From contig WHVA01000001.1 of NCBI GenBank assembly GCA_015179125.1, forward strand, positions 372,001 to 436,000: DNA of 64,000 nt, written 5' to 3'. A program made the translations under genes and the position numbers. Below, piece after piece: positions 41,986 to 51,574 of the stretch. Within the stretch, counting starts at the first letter, position 1; every line of letters begins with the position of its first letter. Source of the stretch: Gautieria morchelliformis. Lineage: Eukaryota; Basidiomycota; Agaricomycetes; Gomphales; Gomphaceae. Under the pieces are notes generated by a model. It was not told the DNA's origin and ran no database searches. It saw only the letters and a program-made list of their open reading frames with translations.

Positions 41986-42666
41986 CTATCTCATGACCGT
42001 TTTCTGAGCGACTTCAGAAAACCAGTCATCTGCACAATCCTCTGCATTCGAATCGGATTCATAGTTCGATAACAGTGTAGGTAGCTCGTCATCCGAGTCC
42101 CAATCAGCGAAGAAGGCGGCACCGTCTTCGCCATCTGATTCCACAGCCGCATTAGCAGAGCCGCCACCTCTAGGTGAGTCATGTTTCTTGTCACCAGTGG
42201 CTTTAGCAGGTTTAGGACACTTATTCTTATAGTGTCCCGTGTCTCCGCAGTTCCAGCAAGTACCCTTCTGTTTGCGCTCAAACTTCTTTCCCTTTCCATT
42301 CGCTGATACGAACATCGCTTCATCTTTTTCTTTGCCTTTTCCGCTAGCGTGCCTGGGGCCACGAGACTTGTGAGCAACCTGTCTCTCGTACTCTTCAGAT
42401 ACTAACGTGATGAGCTCATCAGGGTCTACGGTCTTGGTCATACTGTAGAGCTTGGCGCCTGCTAGTAGGTTCGATGCGAAAGTGGAGAGGTGAGGGGGAA
42501 GGGATTTTATGATGGTTGACCGGTAATCTTTTTCCTCGATGTCCACACCATACGTTGCTAACTCTTCTTTCTTGACACGTAGGCTATCAAGAAATTCACG
42601 CACATTTCCTCTGTCGGGACATCTAGACTCCATGAAGTGAGTGCGTAGGTCTGCCTGCGCAAACAC
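41986..42666 (-). CDS. Copia-D Gag, C-terminal part
   Basis: 226 codons. Reads FMESRCPDRGNVREFLDSLR, TIIKSLPPHLSTFASNLLAG and the zinc knuckle CWNCGDTGHYKNKCPKP, then an acidic tail (DWDSDDELPTLLSNYESDSN). This is the UBN2/copia Gag layout. The N-terminal part continues upstream at 42860-43684 with frame breaks. Confidence 0.85.
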   Translation of the reverse strand: MFAQADLRTHFMESRCPDRGNVREFLDSLRVKKEELATYGVDIEEKDYRSTIIKSLPPHLSTFASNLLAGAKLYSMTKTVDPDELITLVSEEYERQVAHKSRGPRHASGKGKEKDEAMFVSANGKGKKFERKQKGTCWNCGDTGHYKNKCPKPAKATGDKKHDSPRGGGSANAAVESDGEDGAAFFADWDSDDELPTLLSNYESDSNAEDCADDWFSEVAQKTVMR

Positions 42667-42859
42667 CCCATTTGATGAGAACTCGGTTACGATGAGTTCC
42701 TATCGATCCTTTAGAGACGGCTTCCCATGGACGCGAATGACAGTGGAGTCAGGAATTTGGTGAGTAAGGAGAGCTTTCGCCGTACGTTGGATACGCAGAC
42801 TGGGACTGCCAGACTCACGCTCTTAAGGAGAAGGAAACAGAGATGCGATCGTGAGAAAA

Positions 42860-43684
42860 AATCAATGGATGTAGTAGCGCGATACAGGATGATGATGTCT
42901 AATCTCCGCTCCCTCAGTCCCTATGGACCCACTGTGCTCTGGGAGCCCCGCTCCAACGTTCATCTTTAACCCATTTTGTAAGGGCTTCTTCTTCGTCAGT
43001 GGTGGGTGGGGTGCTTGTAGAGGACAGGAATTATAGGCAGTAGGTATGGACTTGTTGCTCAAAAGAATAGACTAGAAATCAATTCACTCTCTCAGTGAAT
43101 TTAGTGGTCACTATAAATATATTATACACTACCTAGAAATCAATTCACTACAGAGGATTTCTAGGTCAATAAATCGAAAGAACACTAGACTAATTTACTT
43201 GCCTCTCTCAGTGAATTTAGTGGTCACTGAGAGAGGGGGAAATCTGTCTCACTGTGCATGTACTACTACCCGGCCCTTTAGCGCCCAAGAGCTCGCGCGT
43301 CGAAGTCATTTCAGACTCCGCTGGGTGCAGCCGCTTGTGAAAATAGAAATAACAAAGTGGAATGGAGAAGTAGGGAGTGACTGAAAAATTTCGAAAATAA
43401 CCAGACAAATAGATGCATGGTACAAGAACAGTGTGAGAAGAGATTGAAAAAACCATACAACAAATTGAATATATTATGCTTGATTTTGGTGCAGGAGCAT
43501 AAATGCACCCAACAGTGCTGACTGACGGCTGAGTCATAGTGCTGTCGAAGTGCCCCCACAGACCCTTTGCTTCGACAGCGTCTTGGAAGCGCATCGAAAA
43601 CGTGGTCCAGTCGAGACCGTTGGCCAGGAGTTTCAGGACAGAAGAGGGAAGAAGGTCGGTTGTGGTGAGGGTAGTGGTGGACAT
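42860..43684 (-). pseudogene. Copia-D Gag N-terminus, split by a solo LTR
   Basis: From 43684 the reverse strand reads MSTTTLTTTDLLPSSVLKLL and ANGLDWTTFSMRFQDAVEAK then GLWGHFDSTM up to 43515, where the solo LTR starts. It resumes at 43015 as TPPTTDEEEALTKWVKDERW and changes frame afterwards. The start ATG is 65 bp after the LTR, not in the primer site. Confidence 0.8.
43016..43514 (-). mobile_element. Solo LTR of Copia-B (499 bp, TSD GTGCT)
   Basis: The reverse complement matches the Copia-B LTR over its full length, including both stem arms and the intron-like segment. GTGCT flanks it at 43011-43015 and 43515-43519. It carries the AAGCGGCTG insertion of the 27-kb 5' LTR. Confidence 0.9.
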
Positions 43685-43749
43685 TGTAGAGCGGGAGCAG
43701 CGGGGAATGAGCTAGAGAATGTGCTAGTGGGATGCGGGGCCCAATAACC

Positions 43750-43953
43750 TGTAACAATATATGAACTATACGATAACACTCAGTGCTTGCTTCGATCCAA
43801 AGTACTAATAATATTTTACCTATACGATAACACTACAAGCGTATAGGTGAGTTAAAGTGAATGCGAGACCAATAATGCTTTTCTTACCTCAGTGCTTGCT
43901 TCGATGCAAAGTACTGAGGTAGAGTGAAGAAAATACTAGCTACTTATAGTTCC
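43750..43953 (-). repeat. Copia-D 5' LTR, truncated
   Basis: Matches the R-U5 part of the 3' LTR (few substitutions) and stops abruptly at GTTCC/43953, where unrelated DNA begins. On the reverse strand it is followed by GGTTATTGGGCCC (43749-43737), the primer site with one extra T, so no ATG is formed there. Confidence 0.85.
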
Positions 43954-44032
43954 CGTGTACGTCGTGTTTTGGTGGTGATTGGGTGGTCGTGGGTGCCTGT
44001 GTCATCGTGAGTAGAGTCTGAGACTCTTAATT

Positions 44033-45510
44033 TGTTTAGTGCTAGGAATATTATTTAAGACAATATGATTTAATCTCTCAATTATGAGATAAATCGAGTA
44101 AGGCTTGAAGTTGACAGGAATATCTGCACACGCAATAAATGTGTGTGTCTTATGAATTATGTCGACTGGAAGTTCTAATACTGTGTGAGGAGCAAAACAA
44201 AGTGTGATTTCACTGCTAGTTAATTGTACATGGAGCTAGGTATTTATTAGTTATTGATGGTGCTTGGCGGTCAAGGAATTAGTGGTGCGATGCTAAGGGA
44301 ATGATGGAATGAGGTGAGCGGCGCATGGACAACGATAGGAGTGTCGACGCGCGCTATATAAGTTGGGCTTGGAGATGGAGTGTAAAACAAGATGGGGAGA
44401 CGGATGTTTGGTGATGGATAGGGGGCATAGTCTGGGTATAGGCAGGGTCGGCTCGACGCGTCGCATCCCTTGATTGGGTCACGTGACTGATGGAAGGCAC
44501 GTGATTCGGGATGGGCTCGGTGGTCTTGGATAGGGTTCCTTGGGTGTTATAGGTGGTGGTAACACGTGTTATGTGTCCTTGTGACATCGGGGGAGTCGGG
44601 GACTGTGATCGGGTCGGGTCTGTTGAAAGTATTGAAAAACACAATATTAACATATTAATTACAACCAACATGAGCCCACATCACAACCAACACATTGATA
44701 ATCCCTCTCCGAGCATACACATTATGGCACTAGCACCCGAGACCACCGGACCATCATATGCCCACTCGACCCGACCCGATCACAGTCCCCGACTCCTCCG
44801 ATGTCACAAGGACACATAACACGTGTTACCACCACCTATAACACCCAAGGAACCCTATCCAAGACCACCGAGCCCATCCCGAATCACGCGCCTTCCATCA
44901 GTCACGTGACCCAATCAAGGGATGCAACACGTCGAGCCGACCCTGCCTATACCCAGACTATGCCCCCTATCCATCACCAAACATCCGTCTCCCCATCTTG
45001 TTTTACACTCCATCTCCAAGCCCAACTTATATAGCGCGCGTCGACACTCCTATCGTTGTCCATGCGCCGCTCACCCCATTCCATCATTCCCTTAGCATCG
45101 CACCACTAATTCCTTGACCGCCAAGCACCATCAATAACTAATAAATACCTAGCTCCATGTACAATTAACTAGCAGTGAAATCACACTTTGTTTTGCTCCT
45201 CACACAGTATTAGAACTTCCAGTCAACATAATTCATAAGACACACACATTTATTGCGTGTGCAGATATTCCTGTCAACTTCAAGCCTTACTCGATTTATC
45301 TCATAATTGAGAGATTAAATCATATTGTCTTAAATAATATCCCTAGCACTAAACAAGAGGGTCGAGTGGGCATATGATGGTCCGGCGGTCTCGGGTACGA
45401 GTGCTGTAATGTGTATGCTCAGAGAGGGATTATTGATCTGTCGGTTGTGATGTGAGCTCATGTTTGTTGTAATTAATATGTTAATATTGTGTTTTTCAAT
45501 ACTTTCAACA
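44033..45510 (+). mobile_element. Solo LTR-W (outer copy), split by an inverted copy of itself
   Basis: Outer copy: TGTTTAGTGCTAGG (44033) to TTTCAACA (45510), with TATATAAG at 44355-44362. It is interrupted at 44621-45358 by an inverted copy. Without the insert it is about 740 bp. Flanks (TAATT and GTCAT) show no target duplication. The upstream stub 43954-44032 is unassigned. Confidence 0.7.
44621..45358 (-). mobile_element. LTR-W inner copy, inserted head-on (TSD GGGTC)
   Basis: Begins TGTTGAAAGT and ends CACTAAACA plus AGA. GGGTC flanks it at 44616-44620 and 45359-45363. It is the reverse complement of the outer copy, with roughly 2-3% differences. Together they form two long interleaved inverted repeats (44035-44616 with 44771-45355, and 44621-44770 with 45363-45510). 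Confidence 0.75.
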
Positions 45511-46282
45511 GTCATTACTCTGCATAACCAACTCTGTGTAATTATCCATCGTCCTTGAGCAACCAGTGTGGGAAATGAGATGGCGGAACGATTTAGTCAG
45601 GGTGTGGATGGACACTCAGCTGCGGGAGGCGGGAGTTGTGGTGGACACAGGCACTAGTGTAAGGGCGGAGAATGGTGCAGAAGCAGAAGAAAGGGTCAAG
45701 GTGGAGCTTGACAAGGTCGGGATGATAATCATAATGGTCATGTGATACAGCATATATGAGTATGTAATATATATTATAAGAGTATTAATAACAATATATA
45801 GGAATATATAGTAGTATTTATAAGGAGAAGAATATAGATGTTATTAGATGATTCTGTATATATTTAAACATCTCGAAGATATATATACATATGAGAGAGT
45901 ATTAGACTACCATATGGAGTAATAGTAGTTGTCTAGATATTTGTAATATATATGAATAGTTATAATGATATAGTGTATATTAACAGTGGGTAGAAAAAAT
46001 AAGAAGAGGCGTAAAAATAAGAATGGGCGTTCTCATCGGCAGAGCGGCCGCTCGGGGAGGGACAAAAGTAAATTTATTTAGATCCCAACAATAAGATTGG
46101 CATGTACTTTTGTCCTCTTCTTTTCTATAATCTGAGAATAAAATGGGTGAGGCTACAGGTAATAAAAAGTTGTGAGCATCCACCTCGAGCAAGGAGAGGT
46201 GGAGAAAGCTGCGGAAGCGGAAAGAAAGGGCGGAGAGGAGGCTTTGCGGCATGAGTGAAGGGATCGAGGTGACTTGTACATA
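45511..46282. other. AT-rich stretch, nothing recognised
   Basis: 45740-45990 is dominated by ATAT-type sequence. No frame or terminus was assigned. Confidence 0.3.
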
Positions 46283-47175
46283 GTTTCTTTTAGAATATAT
46301 GTTAGATTCAAAATGATTTAATATAGATCTCTGTTGCTCAGCGGCTGGGACTGTTATTTTTGTCCCGTCGCTGGGTGCTGACAGCTCAGTGAGGTATGTC
46401 TGTCGGTGATGGATGCTGGTCACGTGACCATGTCGATGGAAGAATGGGTTTGATCAAGAGAATGAGTGTTTCAAAATGCTTTGCTTTTGAAACAGTTTAG
46501 AGTAGTCAATGATAATAGACTCTGAACAAAGATTTAGAGAAAAATATCCAGAACTAAGCTCTGTAGCTATCAAACAAGTCTATAGTTACTTCAGGGGGTG
46601 AAACAGTATTTTCTGGATGATTTATTCATACATTTGTGGTAGCTATTTATACTATGATAGTAATGAGTACCAGTGTTCAGGATACTGAGTGGATGGGTCG
46701 AAAAACTGTGTGTAAATAAAGGGGTGACTGTTTGCAGTCATAAAGCCATAAAAGAGATGGGGATATTCACAGGAATGATAGGCTTTGGAATAGAGTCTTG
46801 TATCTACCATACAAAGCTCCTGTCCACATGGTGTTCGGATAATAGTCAGTTGGACATGTCATGGAGTACAATAGAAAAAAGAAAGCTATGTTTCTCTTGT
46901 GCAACATATATGCTGCCCTTGGCGATGGAATTTCCATCTCTGTGCCTCTTCTATGGGGCAGCTATCAAACATATGTATTGGAAATGATGTTCTGTCATCA
47001 TTCGGTAACATCTGGTGCTCCTGCACAGTCTATGGATTTCTGCGGCCTTTGGTGCCTGCACCTCCTTGGTGCCTGTGGCCTGGCGCCTGTCAATGTCATG
47101 GCCGATATCATCTGCCAACAGACGCGCTCTCTCTGATTGTCCAAGTGTAGCTGATGCCGATATTCAGTTACGATC
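46283..47175 (-). repeat. Repeat-E, reverse-strand diverged copy
   Basis: The reverse complement carries the family's landmarks in order: the GCCAGGCCACAGGCACC block (47080-47060), ATATATGCTG (46910), the TATAAATAG region (46655), ATCCAGAA (46610), GTTTGATAGCTACAGAG (46575) and the CACGTG E-box (46425), ending near TTTTAGAATAT. Ends are diffuse, so no target duplication was read. Confidence 0.7.
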
Positions 47176-47215
47176 AACTGGTAACTGTATCTTATCTAGC
47201 CAATAGATAAGTTTC

Positions 47216-47580
47216 AGAGGCAGACACTTTATCGGGTTGTTAGAATGGTGTATACTCCCAGTGGATTCCGAGCTGTTATTCACGATGTATGCTTGGCAGA
47301 TGGACACGGTCATCGATCCAACTCACGCAGCACTAACTAACTTGCACCCCACAGATACACGCACCACAGATCACACCCGTAATAGCACACCCACGTCCGC
47401 TTGCACCCGCCCACCCGCCCAGACGCCCTGTTCAACCGCTCGCCCCGCCCCACCGAATGCCCCACGTCCACCCACCCACTCCTGACCTCATGCCCGCACG
47501 CTCCTGACCCTATGCCTGCCCGCCCTCCCATGCCCTGCCCCAGACCAGCCCAAAATGTGGTTTCAATCTTTCTTAAACAC
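47216..47580. other. Short repeat plus C-rich DNA, no gene
   Basis: 47216-47320 matches 208-310 of copy A. 47340-47560 is C-rich with many CCCACC/CCCGCC motifs and no convincing frame. Confidence 0.4.
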
Positions 47581-47823
47581 ACGGTCTCTTATGTAGGTAG
47601 AAAGGACAAGTCATGGTCACTTTCACATGTGCTTGGGGACATGCCCCGCACACATTATGACTCATTTACTTACGATATAGCACTTAATTCCTCAAGGGGT
47701 GGTAGTCCGGATTAGGACCCCCCTGCCTTCGGGCTCATGTTAAGTTCCTTAACCACGGACACTCACTAGTTACATGATTTGTACCATCCTACATGAGCTT
47801 GCGTCTCAATGGATAAGAATGGA

Positions 47824-47858
<35 letters not shown>
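47581..47858 (+). mobile_element. LINE 3' UTR with A-tail
   Basis: Ends AAGAATGGATATA and 32 A at 47827-47858. The same GGATATA-A(n) ending closes the LINE at 22508-24690. No coding part precedes it; the 5' limit is approximate. Confidence 0.6.
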
Positions 47859-47860
<2 letters not shown>

Positions 47861-48403
47861 ATGGGATAGGACAGGGTGATCCCATCTCTATGATCCTCTA
47901 TCTATTCTACAATGCAGATCTGGTGGACGTCGCCTCCGGGAGGGGTCAATCGGCAGTGGCCTTCGTGGACGATGCAAACCTTTATGCAGAAGGGGACACA
48001 TACGAGGAAGCATACATTAGCCTAAGCGACATGTTATTGAAGCCTGAAGGAGCTTAAAATTGGACACAGACACACAACTCGAGATTCGAGAAGTCTAAAT
48101 TCGTGATTGTCTGCTTTTCATGCAGGCGCACCCCGGACCCCACACGGCCTGGGAAAAGTGTGCCGGAGAAAAGGCCGGACTTCGTCTACGAGGGCACCAG
48201 CATACAGCCCCAGGAGTCACACAAATTTCTCGGAGTGGTCCTCGATGAAGAGCTCAGATGGAGGACACAGGCAGAAAAGGCAGTCGCCAAAGCTGCTAGT
48301 GGACCTTACTCTTCTGCAGGCTGACCAAACCCTCCACATGTGTGTGTGCGGGTCTCATGCAACAGATGTACTGCGCCGTAGCAGTGCCCAAATTTTCCTA
48401 TGC
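47859..48403 (+). mobile_element. LINE reverse transcriptase fragment
   Basis: Directly after the A run: NGIGQGDPISMILYLFYNAD, SAVAFVDDANLYAEGDTYEE with the catalytic FVDD, then after a frame change HKFLGVVLDEELRWRTQAEK and MQQMYCAVAVPKFSYAAV. It ends where copy B of the gene-fragment repeat begins. Neither end of this LINE is present. Confidence 0.8.
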
Positions 48404-48646
48404 AGCAGTTTTTTTTTCTTCTTGTTTCGATTTGCATCTGGACCGAAAATGGTATATCTACGATACAGCTCAACATTGTCCCCCACGACCGGGGCATTCC
48501 CTTCCGTCAGAAAGCAGGACCGAACGTGATTTCAAGGTTCAGAGGCTTATTGTCTAATCGGACCCTGGTGCATGACGCTATCCAAATCACGGGGGACAAT
48601 TAATCCGGTGATTTTTCGCCACACAGAAAATCTCGAAAGCGATCTA

Positions 48647-48867
48647 TGTGGAACGAAGGAGATATAATAATCTGTTATATTACGATCTGTACAAGATCAT
48701 CTGTCCTTATATACTAATTATGATGTTCCTATATTACCAATCTCTTCGAGCTGCTGTGCCGATGCGATGCCGGTGCACCAGCAACCCGGGGTCGAGAGCG
48801 ATCTCGAACCTCCGGCTAAATGCGTGCCGGCTCTGCCTCGGCGGTGTCATCGTCCCGATTACTAACA
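48647..48867 (-). mobile_element. Solo LTR, family S (221 bp, TSD ATCTA)
   Basis: TGTGGAACGA to TTACTAACA, flanked by ATCTA at 48642-48646 and 48868-48872. The unoccupied site is at 616-625 in copy A. The sense strand is the reverse one, judged from TATATAAGG. A second copy in the other orientation is at 55353-55573. Confidence 0.9.
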
Positions 48868-49155
48868 ATCTACACAGTGAAAATGATACAGATCGGAAGG
48901 TATACAATATTTAACATTCCAAACAGGCTCTCCCTTCCAGCACATCTTACCCTAAATACCCATCGCGGCGTCACCTGCAACAGAACGCGCGCGGAAACCA
49001 ACTGCGAACTTGAATGTTTTGCCGACTTCTTGGAACGGAACAGGGGTGGGCGGTGTCGATTCGGCAGTGTCACGGTATCGTCACCGCTTGGAAACCCACT
49101 CTGCTGGATCGATCATTAGTCCCATCTGGCTGCTGGGTATAAGTAATAGTCATAC

Positions 49156-50097
49156 CTAGTAGGGTCGACGGGCAGCGCGTCTCCTCTCTCTCTCTGCAGC
49201 ACGCCGTCCCCTCCCTCCATCTCCTCTCGCTTCGGTGTCCCTCGCAGAGCCTGGCAGCCTGCTCCGGTTGGACCCCTCGCCCAGATTGGGTCGCGGGACC
49301 ACGGGTGCATATCTTTGCACAGGTTTCCGAGGGCGGCTGCTCCTGCGCAGTAACTTTGGGATGGGCGGTGGCGGTGGGAGGGCCGGAATGGGTGGGGGTG
49401 GTGGGAGGGCCGGGGTGGGCGGGGGTGGCGGGAGCACCGCGGATGTATATCGCTGTACCGCTTTTCGAAGGCGGCTGCTCCTGCGCGGTAAATTTGGGAT
49501 GGGCGGTGACGGTGGGGGCGCTGGGATGGGCGGCGGCGGTGGGAGTACTGGGATGGGCGGCGGAAGTGCGAGCGCGTGAGTGGGCGGCGGTGGTGCGGGC
49601 ACCGGGATGGGCGGTGGAGGTGCGGGCACCGGGATGGGCGGTGGAGGTGCGGGCACCGGGATGGGCGGTGGAGGTGCGGGCACCGGGATGGGCAGCGGCG
49701 GCGGGAGCGCGTGAATGGGCGGCGGTGGTGCGGGCGCCGGGATGGGCGGGGGCGGCGGGAGCGCGTGAATGGGCGGTGGTGGTGCGGGCACCGGGATGCG
49801 CGGCGGCGGTGGGAGCACCGGGATGGGCGGTGGCAGTGGGAGCCCTGGGACGGGGAACAGGAGCTCTGCGCGGAGAAGAGGTCGCATCTCCTCCTCCCAT
49901 GTCATCGGACGCACATGGCAAGGGCAAAATCCACCATCATGGAAACCAGGGAGAATGTTACGGTTCATTGCGCACAAATGGTGGTTGTTTGCAAGATCAG
50001 CAATGGGAGGGTTGAGGGTACCGATAGGCTTATATGAAGATTTTCCACTGAGCGGGCCGGCTGGCCTTTTTGAACAAAGGCCATGCTTACTAATCAA
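49156..50097 (-). CDS. Proline-rich hypothetical protein, copy B (313 aa)
   Basis: Longer version of 892-1386: HLCAMNRNILPGFHDGGFCP, then over 20 proline units such as IPVPAPPPP and IPVLPPPPP, and RRSSR-R-K-VQRY twice. The duplication of the RRSS block shows internal expansion. The 27-bp DNA period keeps the frame. Function unknown. Confidence 0.4.
   Translation of the reverse strand: MISKHGLCSKRPAGPLSGKSSYKPIGTLNPPIADLANNHHLCAMNRNILPGFHDGGFCPCHVRPMTWEEEMRPLLRAELLFPVPGLPLPPPIPVLPPPPRIPVPAPPPPIHALPPPPPIPAPAPPPPIHALPPPLPIPVPAPPPPIPVPAPPPPIPVPAPPPPIPVPAPPPPTHALALPPPIPVLPPPPPIPAPPPSPPIPNLPRRSSRLRKAVQRYTSAVLPPPPPTPALPPPPPIPALPPPPPIPKLLRRSSRPRKPVQRYAPVVPRPNLGEGSNRSRLPGSARDTEARGDGGRGRRAAERERRRAARRPY
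49340..49860 (+). repeat. GC-rich minisatellite, 27-bp period
   Basis: Units of the type GGGATGGGCGGTGGAGGTG plus CGGGCACC repeat in tandem, four nearly identical copies around 49605-49690. Copies A and C have fewer units. The + strand has many GGG runs. Confidence 0.8.
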
Positions 50098-50172
50098 TTG
50101 AACGGGCCATTGCTGCGGCCGCCATAGGAATTAGTGACACAAGCACGCACCCATACTTCCCGTAATCCTGCT

Positions 50173-50376
50173 TGTTGCAGCGTCGTTGTCACATGACGCG
50201 ATCAACCGCTTAGTCAGACATCGTGCTGTACAGTACCCTGAGTTCGGAGTGTAGAAGCCTTACTTGCTTCTTCCTCCGAACTCAGGTAAGTAGCTAGTTC
50301 CCTAGCGTAACATCACACTTACTTGCTTCTTCCTCCGAACTCAGATCGGAGTAATATACCTGTACTGCGTTTAACA
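50173..50376 (+). repeat. Copia-C 5' LTR (204 bp)
   Basis: TGTTGCAGCG to CGTTTAACA. Stem arms CCTGAGTTCGGAG (50237-50249) and CTCCGAACTCAG (50274-50285) are followed by GTAAGT. The arm recurs ending at 50344, so 50286-50344 (59 nt) is intron-like, with a pyrimidine tract before CTCAG. Confidence 0.9.
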
Positions 50377-50388
50377 GGTTATGGGCCC
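50377..50388 (+). promoter_or_regulatory. Copia-C primer-binding site
   Basis: GGTTATGGGCCC as in Copia-A and Copia-B. Here its ATG opens only a five-codon frame (M-G-P-V-L-stop) ahead of the Gag ATG at 50421. Confidence 0.8.
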
Positions 50389-50420
50389 CGTGCTCTAAAT
50401 CGAAGAAGAAGTCGCCAACC

Positions 50421-51557
50421 ATGTCTGATTCAGAAACCGAGCACCGCACTAGCGGCGTGAGACTCACGAGTTCCAACTACAATGAATGGGCTATCGCACT
50501 GCAAGGAAAACTCATGACAGTAAACGCGTGGCGAATAGTCACTGAGGAATTCAGAAGACCGACCGACGCAGTAGAAGTATTGAAATGGCTATTAAAAAGA
50601 GAGGAGGCAGCTGGAATCCTACTCAAGTCTCTCTCGCCAACGCAATACGTCCACGTCGAAGGTGCGATGGACGATCCTATTGAGATGTGGAAGAGATTGA
50701 GAGCCGCACACCGATCACAGGTAGCGAACAGCCGCTTCCACGCGGTACAGAAACTGTTGAGCATACGAAAAGACAACACGGAATCACTCACTGATTATAT
50801 CACCCGCATCAACGCGGCCACCAACGACCTCATAGCACTCACGCCGAGCACGCTTACCGTCCAAAACATCGTGGACGAAGTTGGCATCCATGCTGCGATC
50901 ACAGGACTCAACCAAACGGAATATGGAGCATTCACCTCCTCCCTTCTTTTAATCAGCACCCTTGACCGCGCGACCGTATCCACAGCTTTCCGCAACGAGG
51001 ACCTGAAGCGCCAGACGTCCTCGGCCTCCACAACAGCCGCCCTCGCCACAGCTCGAGGAAAGAAGTCCCCCATCCCGACGTGTACCGCATGCAGGAAGCG
51101 GGGGCACTCAGCGGATCGCTGTTGGATCGCTCATCCGGAACTTAAACCTGCGCGATGGGGGGAGGAGAACGAGAAAAGGAGAAATGCGCACCAGGCAGTG
51201 GAGAACGGGCAAGACGGAGCGGCGCAGGAACTTGCTGGAAATGCGAGTCTGCGCTCCTCATCCCCGCCCATTTCCACTAGCGATGCTAACACACGCTGGA
51301 ACACAGACACGGGCGCTACAAGCCATATGACCCCACACCGACATTGGCTTCGGGACTACGAACCCTATCGCCTGCCCATCCGCCTCGCAACCAATGAGAT
51401 CGTGTATTCAGTTGGAAAGGGGCGCATCTTGTTTACACCCATCATAAATGGGAAGCCAGCGCAAAGTATCGTCTTATCAGAAGTCTTACATGTACCCATG
51501 CTTCAAAATAATCTACTCGCGGTCCTTCGCCTTACGGTTTTGTCGTCAATATTATAA
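50421..51557 (+). CDS. Copia-C Gag and protease
   Basis: 378 codons. Gag: RLTSSNYNEWAIALQGKLMT and HVEGAMDDPIEMWKRLRAAH, zinc knuckle CTACRKRGHSADRCW (CCHC), and protease WNTDTGATSHMTPHRHWL with DTG as its active site. The end VLHVPMLQNNLLAVLRL is normal, but the last residues diverge because the continuing frame (YGFVVNIIKDRISFM) is one base back, near 51535. A single-base loss or a minus-one frameshift would join it to the next frame. Confidence 0.9.
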   Translation: MSDSETEHRTSGVRLTSSNYNEWAIALQGKLMTVNAWRIVTEEFRRPTDAVEVLKWLLKREEAAGILLKSLSPTQYVHVEGAMDDPIEMWKRLRAAHRSQVANSRFHAVQKLLSIRKDNTESLTDYITRINAATNDLIALTPSTLTVQNIVDEVGIHAAITGLNQTEYGAFTSSLLLISTLDRATVSTAFRNEDLKRQTSSASTTAALATARGKKSPIPTCTACRKRGHSADRCWIAHPELKPARWGEENEKRRNAHQAVENGQDGAAQELAGNASLRSSSPPISTSDANTRWNTDTGATSHMTPHRHWLRDYEPYRLPIRLATNEIVYSVGKGRILFTPIINGKPAQSIVLSEVLHVPMLQNNLLAVLRLTVLSSIL

Positions 51558-51574
51558 AAGATCGCATTTCTTTC

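Larger units (their letters stand above)
37223..43953 (-). mobile_element. Copia-D, Ty1/copia retrotransposon (reverse strand)
   Basis: Left: 3' LTR 37223-37566 and purine tract (reads TTTGAGGGGGAG on the reverse strand). Coding region 37574-43684 on the reverse strand. Right: truncated 5' LTR 43750-43953. It is interrupted by Repeat-E copy 2 (39416-40494) and a solo Copia-B LTR (43016-43514). The loss of the 5' LTR upstream part (about 140 bp) removed the target duplication on that side. The rest of the coding region is unusually intact. Confidence 0.9.
48404..50172. repeat. Gene-fragment repeat, copy B, 5' half
   Basis: Matches copy A 376-1560, with a solo LTR insert (48647-48867) and a longer proline-repeat minisatellite (49340-49860). 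It continues after Copia-C at 54851. Confidence 0.8.

Noticed and set aside
44354..45034. Matching frames on both strands in LTR-W
   Set aside because: They are the same LTR segment seen in its two inverted copies. There is no conserved domain and they lie over the TATA box.
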